Positions 22,832 through 34,649 of a stretch of DNA of 64,000 bases are shown one piece after another. Source of the DNA: Platycnemis pennipes (lineage: Eukaryota > Arthropoda > Insecta > Odonata > Platycnemididae); assembly GCA_933228895.1 (NCBI GenBank), contig OW121847.1, positions 85,973,656 through 86,037,655 of the forward strand. The letters run 5' to 3'. The notes beneath the pieces are model-generated. The model was not told where the DNA came from, made no database searches, and worked only from the letters and a program-made list of their open reading frames with translations. Position numbers and translations under genes: made by a program. Numbering within the stretch: the stretch's first letter is position 1; every line of letters begins with the position of its first letter.

Positions 22832-24798
22832 GTAGGGGAAATATTTTAGAGTAGTCTGTAGTACATGATGCATGAATTAACAACCAATCCCTTAATACTA
22901 TGTAGATACTAACAATCTAGTTGCCTGAGACCCTATAGTAGCATGTTTGCATGTCTATAGTGCATGCTTGGTGATCTTCACCCCCTGCCACACACCCTCG
23001 CGGTGGCTTGCAGGGTGTCGCGTAGATGAAGAACATTGTTTTTTTTCCTGGAGCTCCTCGCGGTTCCTATACCGTCCGGTATATTTTGTTCTTGTTATTT
23101 AAAGTTCTTTGCAAATGGGACGTCCGGTCCGAAGTGACGTGAATTTATTACCTGAGGAGTATTTTGCGATTCCCGATCCAAATGCTGGATTTCGCTCGTG
23201 GGCGTGAAAGAGTTTGCGATTCCGCTGTCAAAACTTTAGGCTTACTTTAGCATAGCATGTTATCAATGCATAGATTTCTTTGAGGGATCTTGGCTGTCGT
23301 AACGTTTATGTCTGGTGATCAAGGGTAAGGATCACTCCGTGATTTCAGCGTTTCCCCTATCTCAAGTATGAAGTGTGGGGCAGACTATCTGGTCGTTACC
23401 TAGGGTGTGTATGTGTTTGTGCATTGAGCGCATAGTTGTTTGTATTTAACTCGTTGAAACCTTGTGGAATGAGTTTTGCCCGTGGGATGTAAAAAATCTT
23501 GGAGGTAAGATATTGTGGTAAACCGCCGTGGCAATGAACGTGTACCTTGAGTGCGTACGTCTCCGAGATGAAAACATTCAGCGAATGTATATTTAATCAA
23601 ACTCCGCGTGAGGTATTTGAGCTTCGTTCCGCCTGTGTGGCACGAAATTCCATTCACATATGTCCCGGGCTGCTATTAATCTTCAACCGTTATTCCGCTA
23701 TTAGGACAGGAGGCGTACGAAATAATTAATTGCCATTTACCCGTCCCACGTGAAGTTAATGTCACCGCTTGCCTTTCTCATTTTTTTTCCTGGCCTCATC
23801 CTCGTCGGTTCTCTTGGGAGTTCTGTCTGTCTGTGTGTGTGTGTGGGAAGCATCATCGTGGGAATCTATCTCCTCCGCTTTACGTATGGTGCCTCTTCGC
23901 ATAACGGGACGCTCACCTTCTCGCATTGGGAGGGAAGGAGGGACGTATTCCTTTGAAGTTCCACCTTCTGTAGGAGTCGACGAGGATTCTCCAGCATCTT
24001 CTCCCTTCCCTACCCTCACCCGTGACTCCCCGTTTCAAATCAATGTCGCCACATTCTCAGGGTTACTGAGACCAAGGCGTGGGTCTTATAATGTTCATTT
24101 CTTGTTTCCCCTTTCCCCGGAGGCAATTGTTGGCGCGGCCCCCTATGAAACACCATTCGTTGTCTGGAATTGAAGCGAGTGGAAGGGTCGAGCGTTCGAA
24201 GCATTGCTGTCGGCTAACAGTCGTACCGGGGACTGCCGTCCGCAGCGTAAGATCAGTAAGGAGAATGGAGCAGATTGATCGATAGCTTCTGAAGACTTAG
24301 GGTCGGTTATATTGGATCAAATCTTAATCTTGGCATAGGTCCATGGACCGCCGCGGAGAGAGAAACAGATCTGTTTCAGGCAGATTGGCGGAAATAAGAC
24401 CCGGAAGTTAATAGCTTGACACAATGCTTTTCAACTGAGAATTTTGCTACACATTAATTCTTTTGTAGTAGACAATAACTTACTTTCTCCTGAATTGAGA
24501 AATGCATTAATTGGCTTCTTTATTTTTAGACTATAACTTACTCTCGCGTGAATTGAGACTGGTCAAGCAGTGCGAATATTTTGCTGCAACGTTGCGTGGA
24601 GCACAAGTAAAATAGATGAATGCTCTCAGAATTGTCGTAAGTTATGGATTCAGTTTCCTTCTCAGGATAAGAGGTTTCATGCGTATATTCGTATATATGC
24701 GTATTTCATATTGTTATAGTGAAATAAATTATTATGTTGTAATGCATTTTATATTATCTCATTCATAATTAACCTGAATGGTGTAAAAAAATGCTTAT
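22832..24798. other. No gene seen, small repeats
   Basis: Mixed composition. Contains a (TG)7 run at 23832-23845. An imperfect 31-nt direct repeat (24470-24500 and 24528-24558, 27 of 31 identical, period 58) shares ATAACTTACT and GTGAATTGAGA/CTGAATTGAGA. No gene is recognised. Confidence 0.5.
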
Positions 24799-24988
24799 CT
24801 TGAAGAAATATTGCTTTGTCTATATAGGTTATACTTTTGACAATCAGTTTCTTCCCAACGATAACTTCGTCAGAAATCGTACTTGCCTTCCGTCTTGGAG
24901 AAATATTGATTTGTCAATATAGGTTATAATTTTGACAGTCAGTTTCTTCCCAACGATAACTTCGTCAGAAATCGTACTTGCCTTCCGT
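24799..24988 (+). repeat. Tandem duplication, two 95-bp units
   Basis: Units 24799-24893 and 24894-24988 differ at five positions and share an identical 3' half ending GTACTTGCCTTCCGT. It is non-coding. Confidence 0.95.
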
Positions 24989-26480
24989 GGAGAGTTTCCG
25001 CGAGTTTTCTAAATATTTGTAGAAAACATGTCAAAATCCTGGCCCAACTACTAGCTCGTACCTCTACGTACTTTCAGTCCCCTTCCCAGCTAATTTTCGA
25101 TACGATGTCAGTGATACTACCACGATGTTAATTGAAAATCGCGCAAGGCATTGGATAATCCCTCAAGGCAATTGCTGGCGTTCCCGTTGGCGATACACAA
25201 CCCCGCTGGTTGGCCGTGCTGTGGCTCCCGTTCCCCGCGGCGTGGAAATTTCCTAAGTGGAATTTTCTGGATCGCCACACTCAGCTGTAATAAAACCTTT
25301 CAGCCTGATTAATCGGGGCCCGTCTGCAGAAAATGATTTGACGTTGTCGGCGACGATTTTTAATTTTCTCGAAAACCTCTCGTCCGTGAAGATGCATTAT
25401 CGCGCACTTCCCCTCCCCACCCCAAGTTGTGCGGAGAGAGGGCAGGCAAAAACATTAGTTGTTGCTCTGCCCTTTCCTCGGCTCCGGAAGGTGTGGGAAA
25501 AGAGAGAGAGAGAGAAATGTGCAGACGCTTCATTTGTGATTTGACGAGGTCAACGATTTTCACGCAAATTTCCCTGAATCTTTGTGTGCGAGCACTCGGT
25601 CATTGACGCCGTCGCGATTGTGGGCCTCGTTCGTGAGCGCCCCCGTTCCTTCAACTTCGCTTCGTTGGAATTGCTACCAGTTTATTGCTGTTTAGGCATG
25701 CGCCCGTTTTTCCTCAATTTGTCCCGCGTCGTTTTGGCTTTCGCGTTTTGCGTTCGCACCCCGCTTAATTGTGCTGCGGATCTTCCGTATATGGCGCAGG
25801 GAAGGGATTCAAGGTTTTTCGCTGTCGTCTACAAACTCTCCTGCCTGGTTACCCCTTTGTGTCATCGAGCGATGGCGTTGAAAATCGGGACGACGTGGTC
25901 CGGATATCGATATTCGTTTTTTTTTCTTCCTTACGAATAGAAAATATAAGAGCCGGTCCACATCACCATAGCTGCCACTAGCAGACTAGAATATTTGGCA
26001 CCGAAGTCTTTACGGAAACTTGTACACCAGGATTTTATAATTGTAGGGTTCTGGCTTGTAGGGTTTTGTATCCCATAGAGAGTTAATTTATGCCGATTTG
26101 ATAATTAACCTTGAAAGTTGAAGGAGGTTAGTGCTGTTCTTGGAGAATGATTGATGAACCTTCGTTTCGTTATATGAAAATGCGTAATAAAACTTTCGTC
26201 GTTGACTTTTGCCAAGGAGGAGAATGAACGCCAACGGTCCTGTAATTTTGCCGAATTCGCATGGTGCACAAAATCGAGCGATTGTATGGTCTTTATCTTC
26301 GCCTAGTATTCGCAAAGATGCTGTTATTTATTGGCCGATTTATCGGACCGCGAATTTCCCGAAACATGAGGAAGGATTGTCGAAAGGAAGAAAGTTGTCG
26401 AAAAGAAGAGATCTCGATGTTTTGACGTCTCAAACTATTATAACCCGATTTTTTTCAGCGGTATTGTTGGGGTTCAGACA
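24989..26480. other. No gene seen
   Basis: Balanced composition with short frames only. Near 26440 a T-rich tract ends in TTTTTTTCAG (AG at 26457-26458), an acceptor-like site just before the next GC-rich patch. Confidence 0.4.
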
Positions 26481-26486
26481 TGATAG

Positions 26487-26494
26487 TGACGTCA
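26487..26494. promoter_or_regulatory. Palindromic CRE site
   Basis: TGACGTCA, the full consensus for CREB/ATF-type bZIP factors, at the left edge of the largest CpG-rich patch. A half-site (CACGTCACGG) follows near 26563. An 8-mer is expected by chance about once in 64 kb, so position rather than occurrence is the argument. Confidence 0.35.
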
Positions 26495-27700
26495 GCGTGT
26501 CGTCATCGAGTCCCTTCGAAATTACCCCTCCCAGCCTTGGGGCGAAGAGAGGAGCAGGTCCTCACGTCACGGATCACTACCGCGCGGCCGGCGTGCGCTA
26601 GTTCGCGGCTTGGTGGGCGTTCGTATGGGCGGAGGGCTAGTTTCCCCGCAGAGCCCACTTGGTTGTTAGTTTCCAGTCCGCTCATCCTCTCTCTCCCTCC
26701 TTCCATCGGAGAGCAGGATGTTGTTCGATGGACCGGATGCGTCGCCGTCCGGGGATGGGCGCGCGGCGTCGGAGGCGTCTGATGGTACGGCGTCGGCATG
26801 GGCGATGAGGCGCCCTCCCCGCCCCGACGGCGGTTCTTCCCGACCTCCTTCTCCGCCTGGCGACGCCACCCTCCCCCTTACCCCCCGATCTCCGTCCACG
26901 TCAGGGGCGCCTCAGATACGCCGGCCGACTGGGTCGCTTTATGCGCCAACCCCTTTACCCCGTCTCTCTCTCTCTCCCTCTCGTTCTCGTCTGCCGCCGC
27001 CGAGCCGGGGCGTCGGGACGGCGGCGGCGCTGCCCACCGACGACGTCGACGACGCGGCGGCCTCGCAAACACGCCCGGAGGGCGGGCGGGCGCGTGTCGG
27101 CGTCGTTCGGGGCGTGCGGGGGCGGGGGTTGTTTTTTTGCCGCACGGGGGGTGGCGGCGTGGGGGATTAAAACATTGAGGGATCGGGGTTCGGAAGGGGA
27201 CGCGTGTTTCTCCTCCTATCTCTTTCCCTCCCTCCCCCCGCTGTATTTCTTCCCCTTCTCGGCACGATTTTGATGGCACCGGACTGGCGCGAGATATTCG
27301 CCAAATCGACCACGACCCCTCCTCCCCTCCCCCTCTTCCTCATCCCCCTTTTGGGAAGATCGTCGCCCTCTCCCCCTCCCCTTTCCGAAACCACTTCCCT
27401 CCCCGTCTCCAATCTCCTCAACCCCTCGGAGAGTGTTTTTTCGGTCGGCGCCCCTCTCTCGCCCCCTCGAACCCTCTTCCGCTCACGTCTCCGGTCCGGC
27501 GCCCATCGAAGGCCTTAATCCTCACCGATGTCGCACCCACGGAGAGCCAAGAGTTCTACCCTCTCGATGCGAGGCGGACCTGCCTCTCCTCTCCCCCATC
27601 CGATCTCTCCTTCCCTGCGGACTCCGTTTTTCGATTTGGCTCCGTGTGCGCTTGTTTTTTCCTTCTAGGATGTCCGCAACTTATCCCGAAAGTTAGAAAT
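26495..27700. other. Largest GC/CpG-rich patch, promoter-like
   Basis: About 1.2 kb of dense CpG (strongest at 26990-27130, with many CGGCGG and CGACGACG runs) followed by C/T-rich DNA. Frames are open on both strands (150, 126 and 110 codons on +, 133 and 84 on -). One begins at 26718 (MLFDGPDASPSGDGRAASEA) and would be a Pro/Ser/Arg-rich disordered protein. Because all frames are open I cannot choose one. A CpG-rich promoter or first exon is possible, but no TATA box, start site or donor supports it. Confidence 0.35.
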
Positions 27701-29282
27701 TCATCTCTCCCCTTCTTTACATCGCTCTGCGTAGGGTATTTGCCGTAAGTAAACTGTGGTTGGGTTTATTTTAGGTTCCGTCTGAATTTTACTGCGATAG
27801 GTGTGTAAGTAAGATAGGATAGGATGGATAGGTGCGATAATGTAGGTTTCTGCAAAAGGAATTTTGTGGACACTCCTCCCAAACGTATCTCTTAGATATC
27901 CTTAAATACTATTTTTCCGTCGAATTTCATTTTTACTTTGACGTGAGTGTCGTCAAATCGTCCTCCGTTGAGACTTTCTGCGCGAGATTATTTCTCAAGT
28001 AGATGGTATGCATACCCGCTATTGCTTGGTAACATTCAAATTTGGAAGTATGGTACGCAAATGGATGTGTGGGGAAGTCTATCTACTCCAGTAATAATGG
28101 AAGGTTCTTCAACAGTTCTTTCCTCAACTGCCTCTTAATCATCCCTCCACTTAAGGAGATCCGCAGTCTTTGCTGTCGCATCACAAAACATATGTCCTAT
28201 ACTTAAAATCTTTTACCTTCCCTCTTGGTGTCCCAAATTCTCCTCCTTTTTCATCCTTCGTTTTATTGGCATTATTTCCTCAATAGCAGCACACTACAGG
28301 CGCTCCTTGCTAAGTTATTCCTATCCATGTTTTCTTCAGCCTTTGAATCTCTATAAACAACTTCTAATCATTCTCCACCAAGTATTTCGTCATCTGCCTC
28401 TCCAGCCTTCTTCGGCCTTCCTCCAACCCTCATCTCAAAATCTCTCTAACTCTTGATCTTCCCTCTAAAACGACATTCCTGTTTCAATATTCTTACAATC
28501 ACCGATGTAATCAAGTTACGCGCATCTGGCTGCTTGAATAAAGTGAAGGAAAATAGCTTCTCCTGTATGTATCCTTCCGCCATTGAAAACAAATTTATAC
28601 TGCACTATGGACTTCCGTGGTGAAGCTGGTTTTTTTTACATTCCTCTCGTCGCAGTCACTCGGTGTATTTGCCGACGGAAATATTTTTGCAGGGCGGCAG
28701 TCTTTCCCCGTGTGCCTCTCATCCCTAGCAACGGCAGATAAATAATGGAAGTGGGCGTGCCTCCTTAATCTTAGCTTTGAGCTGCCGCGTAGCCCTTTAT
28801 TTTTAAATTTCGTGTCTTGCGGACGGAATGTTCCGTGGTAAACAGGGTGGTCGAGGAGGCCTTTGCTATCAAGGGATGCTTGATCGCCTCTCCACCCTCC
28901 TCCAGTCAATTTACGGGTCACGGGCGTGACTCAGCCTTAATTTTTGGCCTCGTTTGATGAAAAACCCATTACGCTTGTTATCATCCTCGCTCCTGAGGAT
29001 GCAGAAAACCTCTCCCGAGCTATTCACGGCCGCTCGTCATTGTCATCTGTCGACACTCGCGTGACGAACTCCTCTCCTCGCGCGCGTTTCTCAGAGCCTT
29101 CCCTAAGTGAGTGGTGAGGGTACAGCCGTCAGATGCCCGATCTGAGTTCATCATTCGTGCGCTCGCTGATTTGTTTATTTTTCATTAATTCTTTGGGTCT
29201 TTTACTTTTGTGTGACGGGTTCTAAAGACCTTACCTTAGGCTAAGATGTTAAGAAATGGTTAGTTTCTAGCTGAAGACGGAA
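27701..29282. other. No gene seen
   Basis: Balanced to pyrimidine-leaning. The stretch 28260-28520 contains short frames on the - strand without recognised similarity. Nothing is assigned. Confidence 0.4.
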
Positions 29283-29305
29283 CCTTCGATGCAAGGCATC
29301 GAAGG
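29283..29305. repeat. Perfect 10-bp hairpin
   Basis: CCTTCGATGC and GCATCGAAGG separated by AAG. It lies just upstream of the decayed LINE-like fragment. Confidence 0.8.
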
Positions 29306-29318
29306 AGTGGTGACAAGA

Positions 29319-29399
29319 ATGAAGGCGTTTGATATTTGCAGAAGGATTGAAAAATTACGACGAACAGATCGGAGACTAGTGTTGAAGTGTTACGGATGA
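29319..29399 (+). mobile_element. Decayed non-LTR retrotransposon fragment (C-terminal RT region)
   Basis: A 26-codon frame reads MKAFDICRRIEKLRR followed by TDRRLVLKCYG and a stop. The order A-F-(D/E)-x...C-R-R...T-(D/E)-R matches the motif that follows the reverse-transcriptase domain in many animal LINEs, typically EAFEMWCWRRM...SWT(D/E)R. The element is degenerate, and no clear reverse-transcriptase sequence is left around it. Downstream sequence to about 29880 is AT-rich and may be further decayed element. This is inference from one short motif; chance similarity cannot be excluded. Confidence 0.35.
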
Positions 29400-30290
29400 G
29401 GGTGAGGAATTAAATGAAAATTACACGTGATTTTATCTGTTAATCGTATGTAGGACTATAAATTACTCTCTTAAAATTAACTGTACAAATATCCACGGCA
29501 GAGAAGGAAACTAGTCATCCCCGAGTGGGACCGCATCCTCGACAGATTTAAGGACTTTGTTGGCGGAAACAAGTAGAAACCAGAGTATATAGAAGGAACA
29601 AATGATTATGGACTATGGGATACTAATGGCCGTTAACCATAGAAAGAATACTGGCTATGTAAGCTGGAAAGAGGGAAGAAAAGAAAAGTGATTTTAAGAA
29701 GGAGAAAATTATGCTAATGTGATGATTGAAATTGTTTCGGGTAGTGTTTCAGAAAATTTCAAGCGAAGGAGTCTAGCTAAAACTTACATAAGAAAACTAT
29801 GAGTAAGTAGTGATGTATTGCTCAGAGAGCGAGAAACTGGGAGTGATGAGAAGTTACTCGATTTTTAAGAAGCCAAGTTTAGATCATCAAGATGTGAACA
29901 GGTTTTCAGGTGTCGTCTATTGGAAACTTTTCCTCGAAACTCTATATTTATCAATAGTATAACACGGAAACTTTCCGTCTAGAGTCACCGCCAAAAGGAT
30001 CGAGGACGGTGAGCATTGCTTGTTCGTGTTCGCTATAGGCAGTTTCTGTAAGTCCCTCGGCTCTGGTATTACTCAGGGTTATAGCATCGATTCAGCCGGT
30101 TGTTGAAGCAGCGCGTTTCCAGGTAACCGGTGTTCTACGATTCCGGTGTATGAGTTCTTCAGGAACCATTTTATGCGCTTGAGTCAGTATTTCAAACCCG
30201 CGACGATTTTTTCTGTCGAGATATTAAACCGATCAGGTTCCAGGTCAAAAAAGGCACCCATGAGCAGTATTTAAGTCTACTGAGTGCACT
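29400..30290. other. No gene seen, AT-rich
   Basis: AT-rich, purine-leaning on the + strand at 29560-29900. It may include remains of the LINE-like fragment, but no coding similarity is visible. Confidence 0.4.
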
Positions 30291-31640
30291 GTAAGCTCCG
30301 GAGAATTCCGCTCTGTGAATCAATTCGGGTTCCATGGCGCCACCTCTCTCCCTCCACGTGCTACGTGCCCTCGCTCTATCCGCCCCGCCCAAATTAATCC
30401 CGGTCACGATCCCGCGGGGGGAAAATTATCGAGGGATCTAAAAGGTAACTAATAAAAACGGGGCGCGTTCCTTTGGGGGTTCAAAAGGTTCCGTGATTTA
30501 TATCCCTCGCCTTTTGGTCCGTTTAGCGCTCACCTGCCCCCTCGCGGATGATTCACAGTTCCACACCATCCCAGGGAAGGAGGAAGAAGAAGAAGAAGTC
30601 TCCTGGGTCGGCGGAGGAGAAGAAGGAGCGAAGCCGTGCATCACGCGATCAAACGGCGTGATATTTGCGCCCTCCCATCCTCCCGACTCCTGACGCTATT
30701 ATCTCTTGTGTATTGTTTTAAAGCAGTTATTCGCGCGGTCTGAGTCAGACTCGGAATGCCTCCGCTCCCCACGCCCGCACACAAGAGGAGTCTTCCGTTG
30801 TTTTGGAAACGATCGGGGAATAAAGCTCCGCTCCCGGAGGTCTCGCGTTTGGTATTTATTTTCTCCCCTTCGGACGCCATTGTTTGCTCCCCCCTCCCTT
30901 CCAGTCATTACGGAAAAATTTTCTCCATTTTCCGCGCGCCTGCCGGTGGAGTGTGAGACGGAGTGGTTGGGCTGGGCAGAAGGGGAGAGGGTTTACTATT
31001 TACTAGGCGATCTCTCTCTCTCTCCCTTCCCCGCGTCTCGTTTCGCCAGTGTAAATCCCGCCGCACAAACAGATCGGCGCCGCAGCGTCCTCTTCCCCAC
31101 TCTCTCGTTCTCTCTCATCCATCCATTGCCCCACCCCCTGCCATTTCCCTTCCACTCTTTTATCCCATCGCCACCAACCACCCGCCCTCGATCTCGCCAC
31201 CCCGACGTCACCCGCCGTCTCCCTCTCGCCCTTTTCCTATGCCCGCCGATGCGATGTTCTCCATTCTCTCTCGCCCCCCCCCCTTCCTCCCCAACCCCCC
31301 CGTTCCCCCGACGCGCATCACCACTCCATTTACATTCCCTCCTCCTCCCCCTTTGGTATCCAAGACGCACCCACCCTGGTCTCTTCTCGTTTACCCCCCT
31401 TTCCGCCCGCCATTTCCTCGCCGTTATTTATCTTCCCCATTCTTTCCCCATTTTTACCCTTTCAATCCAGCCCTCCGTCCCTATCCCGTCTCCTTACATT
31501 TCACATTTCTACATTTCATTTACTTTCATAATTCTTTCACGATCCTCTCCGTTCATCCCTTCCCCCCACCACAAACGCGTCTTTGTTATCAGACTCGTTG
31601 GATCCCGAAGCACCCTTACAAGAGAAATCTGCTGAGTGCA
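30291..31640. other. GC-rich then C/T-rich patch
   Basis: CpG-rich to about 31080, then nearly pure C/T on the + strand to 31600. This is the reason for a 309-codon frame (30706-31635) and a 226-codon frame in another phase, both Ser/Pro/Leu low complexity. Neither is called. Confidence 0.6.
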
Positions 31641-32320
31641 TAAGTTTTCGATCGTTGTCGTGATCGTGTTTCATCAGCTTTCAACCCGGACTTAGTTGTT
31701 GCTCTGCATTATTTTCTATCTCCAGTCTATACTTCTTTCTCCCATTTCGCTACACTCGTCCCTAGTAATTCAGTGCGCCCTTTATCGCTGTTCCTCATTA
31801 TTTCGTTCCATGTTGTCTGTTAGTTATAGAACATGAACTTCCAACGTGTCGGCATCTATGACGTGGGGAATGAATAACCATGAATAGATCCGTAGTGGCT
31901 CCTCATATGAGTTAGTTGTGTGCATAAAGTTCCTCCTGTCAAATTATAACGCCTGTCACTTAGATCAAGCCCCTACGCCCAGACCGTGCAGAACAAAATC
32001 TGATGAATTTTAAAATTTCTTATCCTCGATAATGTTTATGCTCAATCAATCGAAAAAAAAGCATTGGAACTGGTTTTGTGTACATCAATATGGATATTTT
32101 CCTTTTTAATCGTGTAGAACGTAGACGAATGAATTCATGATCAGTTTATTGCTAGATATTTCCGAGTTCTGTCAGGATTGCACTTAAGAAAGAAAAGGAT
32201 TGGCTATTCATCTTTTTTCTCCGGATGAGTCCGATGTTACGGAAGGATTATGTCCCCGATTCAAGCCCCAAGTCCATAATCCTTTTTATGTGTTTATCCG
32301 CGCCGCATTCAGCCTCTCTT
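31641..32320. other. No gene seen, AT-rich
   Basis: Frequent stops and no recognised features. Confidence 0.45.
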
Positions 32321-32680
32321 TCTCTCTCGTTTCCCTCCTCTTGCTCCGCCACGCCCTCCCCCCACCTCCCTGCCGCCTCACTCTATCTATAGCGGAGCGT
32401 AAGAACGGCGAGAGTATGGTATCCCGCGTCGCGGCCTCCGTCACGTGACCTGCCCTGCCTCCTCTACGCCGCACATCCCCCACTCTCTCTCTCCTCAGTT
32501 CGTCGACCAAAAACCCTCAATACTTCAACCCCCGTAGCGGGCGGTGGAGGAAGGAGGTGACTTTGATGTGCGATGCAATGTACGGAGAGTGGGGTGGAAC
32601 TGGCTGAATGTTTACGGACCGGAGTTAGTTCGAGTGGATGAGAGGAGAGGGCGGGGGGGAGGGGGATGTTCAGCATGCAC
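32321..32680. other. Small GC/CpG-rich patch
   Basis: C/T-rich at 32310-32400, CpG-rich in the middle, G-rich near 32640-32670. No gene is recognised. Confidence 0.45.
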
Positions 32681-33440
32681 TTGTAGTTATGTCTCTCACA
32701 AACATGCAACCTTTACAAGACTCACTGGCGATCGATCATCATTAGTCGAAGGAAGGGAATGGATGTAATCCGCAGCGACAATAACATCACCCCCTGAAGG
32801 TGCTTGTTGTTACGCGTGGGAAACGTTTACCAGCGTAATTCTCACCGCGAAGTACGCTCAAAATATAGTGAAATTAGAAAATATGTGCTTACTGAGTTAA
32901 TTTCTATTCCCTATTTTAAGTTTCTTCTGTATTCTCCCGACAATTTCGTACTCATAACTTTCTATGAGTATGTTAGTAAAGTTGATTTTTTCGACACCCG
33001 CTGGGCAGGATGAATTTCCATGCCTCGAGTACATACATACCACCTTGTTGGCTTACCATCAAAGTCTCGCAAATTTAAGTTCCATTTTTAAAAAAACCTC
33101 ATTCGGCACTATCTGGAGGCACTCAAGTCTTGTGTGGATATTTTTGTTTTTGTTCGAAATGTCATTTAATCGAAGTTGCTCTTCGCTATTTGCGAACGTT
33201 ATAGTATTTCCAATGATTGAAACCTCGATGGATGTTAAAAACCTAGATGCATGGTAAACGTACGAGCTTATTTTCCGCGCGAGTAGCATTTTTCTATGAA
33301 ATCTCATACCTTCTGAAATACTCACGTAAAGGAATCCTCTCTGCGGGTAGTGGCATCGAGTTTGAAATTTCAAAAGCGTTTAACCGGCCACGGAGCGACG
33401 TCGATATCTCAGGTGTGTGAGCGACAGATGCCAATTGCGG
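32681..33440. other. No gene seen, AT-rich
   Basis: A 97-codon + strand frame and a 104-codon - strand frame overlap each other here. Neither has recognised features. Confidence 0.4.
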
Positions 33441-34020
33441 GGGAGATATTTATCTCCGCATCAGTGGACGCTTTAAAGATTTCCGATGCGGCGCCTTAGT
33501 ATGTCTTCCGCGTCTTCGGTATGTCCTCTTGTCCCTCCTTTCGCCCCTCTTCGCTGCATTTCCCCTGCATCGGCATTCACGACCCTGTCGAAATGGTCGC
33601 AGGGAATATAAATGAAAATCCGGTGTCCCGGAGGCATGCCGGCCCATGAATTACCGCGCGCGTTGCGGACGGACGGACGGCGTGCCAGCGGCCGTTTGAC
33701 CTCGTCCGGGGGGCGCGGAGGGACGACCATTGTGATGGGCGCGGCGGGGCGTGGGAGTGGTGGTGGAGGGATTGTGTGTGTGTGTGAGAGCGGGACATTG
33801 TTTCGGGGATGGGTCTCTCCTGGAGGGGCGGGACCGGTCCATCTCCTCGCTCTCTGCCCCCCCTTCTCCCCCCTAGGGCGGCCCACGATGCCATTGTCTT
33901 CGCCTTACACCCCTCCCTCTCCCGCCCCCGCAACCTTTCCTCCGTAATCCTTTCTCTTCGTCCGGAACTCCTCTCCCTAGACAGCACCGAGGTTCGGGGA
34001 ATACAAGTATGATCCCCGCA
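33441..34020. other. GC/CpG-rich patch
   Basis: Includes GGACGGACGGACGGCG near 33668 and a (GT)n run at about 33773-33786. Open frames on both strands overlap completely. Confidence 0.5.
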
Positions 34021-34149
34021 ATCGGAGCCGAGGATGCGGGCTTAATTGTTTCTCCAAAATATAGCGGAAGAATTTTGTTTTTGTGCTCCCTGGGCTTATA
34101 ATGCACTATCTAACCCTGAACTAAATTTTAGGACAACTATGATACCCAT

Positions 34150-34225
34150 GCCTGAAATAGGATACGAATCCGTGGCTTTACGATTTCCAGGGTGGTATTT
34201 CACCCAACTGACTACCATGCTGATG
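34150..34225 (-). mobile_element. tRNA-like SINE head
   Basis: On the - strand an A-box-like GGTAGTCAGTTGGGTG (+ 34201-34216) is followed by a CCACCCTGGAAATCG segment and a B-box-like CGGATTCGTATCC (+ 34160-34172). The order and spacing match the tRNA-like sequence at 2874-2947 (TAGCTCAGTTGG...CCTGGCCGGAGAATC...TATTCGAGTCC), so the two may belong to one family. The body and ends are not recognised. Confidence 0.45.
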
Positions 34226-34504
34226 GTTGGAAGTTGGAACTTGTTGTTGGAAGTTGGTACTGGAGTTGTGTTTGAAATTTCCTTACGTTTGGACCTTTTC
34301 CAAATGTATTTACCCTGAATAAAGGGACAAATTAAACGTTTTTCTATAGCTCTCTCCGTACTCTCTTTACTCCCTATTCAAGTTCTTGGTTTCGGTCAGT
34401 TTTGTTTGATTATGTACGCCGTGGGTAGCGGAAAGATCTTTTGTGTTGGTTAGTGGAAACCAGATTATAGGTGTGAAGACAGAGGAGAAAAACAACTGTA
34501 TCAC

Positions 34505-34649
34505 CACATTTAAAAATTATTGACACGACCCTGGTTTCGCCTCTGTGAAGCATATAATGTTTGCCTGTAGATATTCTGCAGCATCGTCAGTCACCTGAAC
34601 ATACTGCACAGTGGCGAAACCTGGGCCGTGTGAATAATTTTGAAATGTG
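34505..34649. repeat. Palindromic repeat A, 43-bp arms
   Basis: Arms 34505-34547 and 34607-34649 are inverted copies matching at 38 of 43 positions, with a 59-nt loop. Each arm carries GGCGAAACC plus a (G/C)CGTGTGAATAATTTT-like end. Read on the - strand, the loop and left arm contain CTGACGA (34590-34584) and then GAAAC (34538-34534), the two conserved boxes of hammerhead ribozymes, but no proper stem II is apparent. It shares its arm motif with the repeat at 38534-38636. It may be a terminal part of a mobile element. Confidence 0.75.

Noticed and set aside
26718..27279. Several frames of 100-150 codons in the large CpG-rich patch
   Set aside because: Frames are open on both strands at once because stops are rare in this composition. 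No domain, donor or start context selects one.
30706..31643. 309-codon and 226-codon + strand frames
   Set aside because: Both cover the same C/T-rich patch in different phases, with low-complexity translations and no domain.
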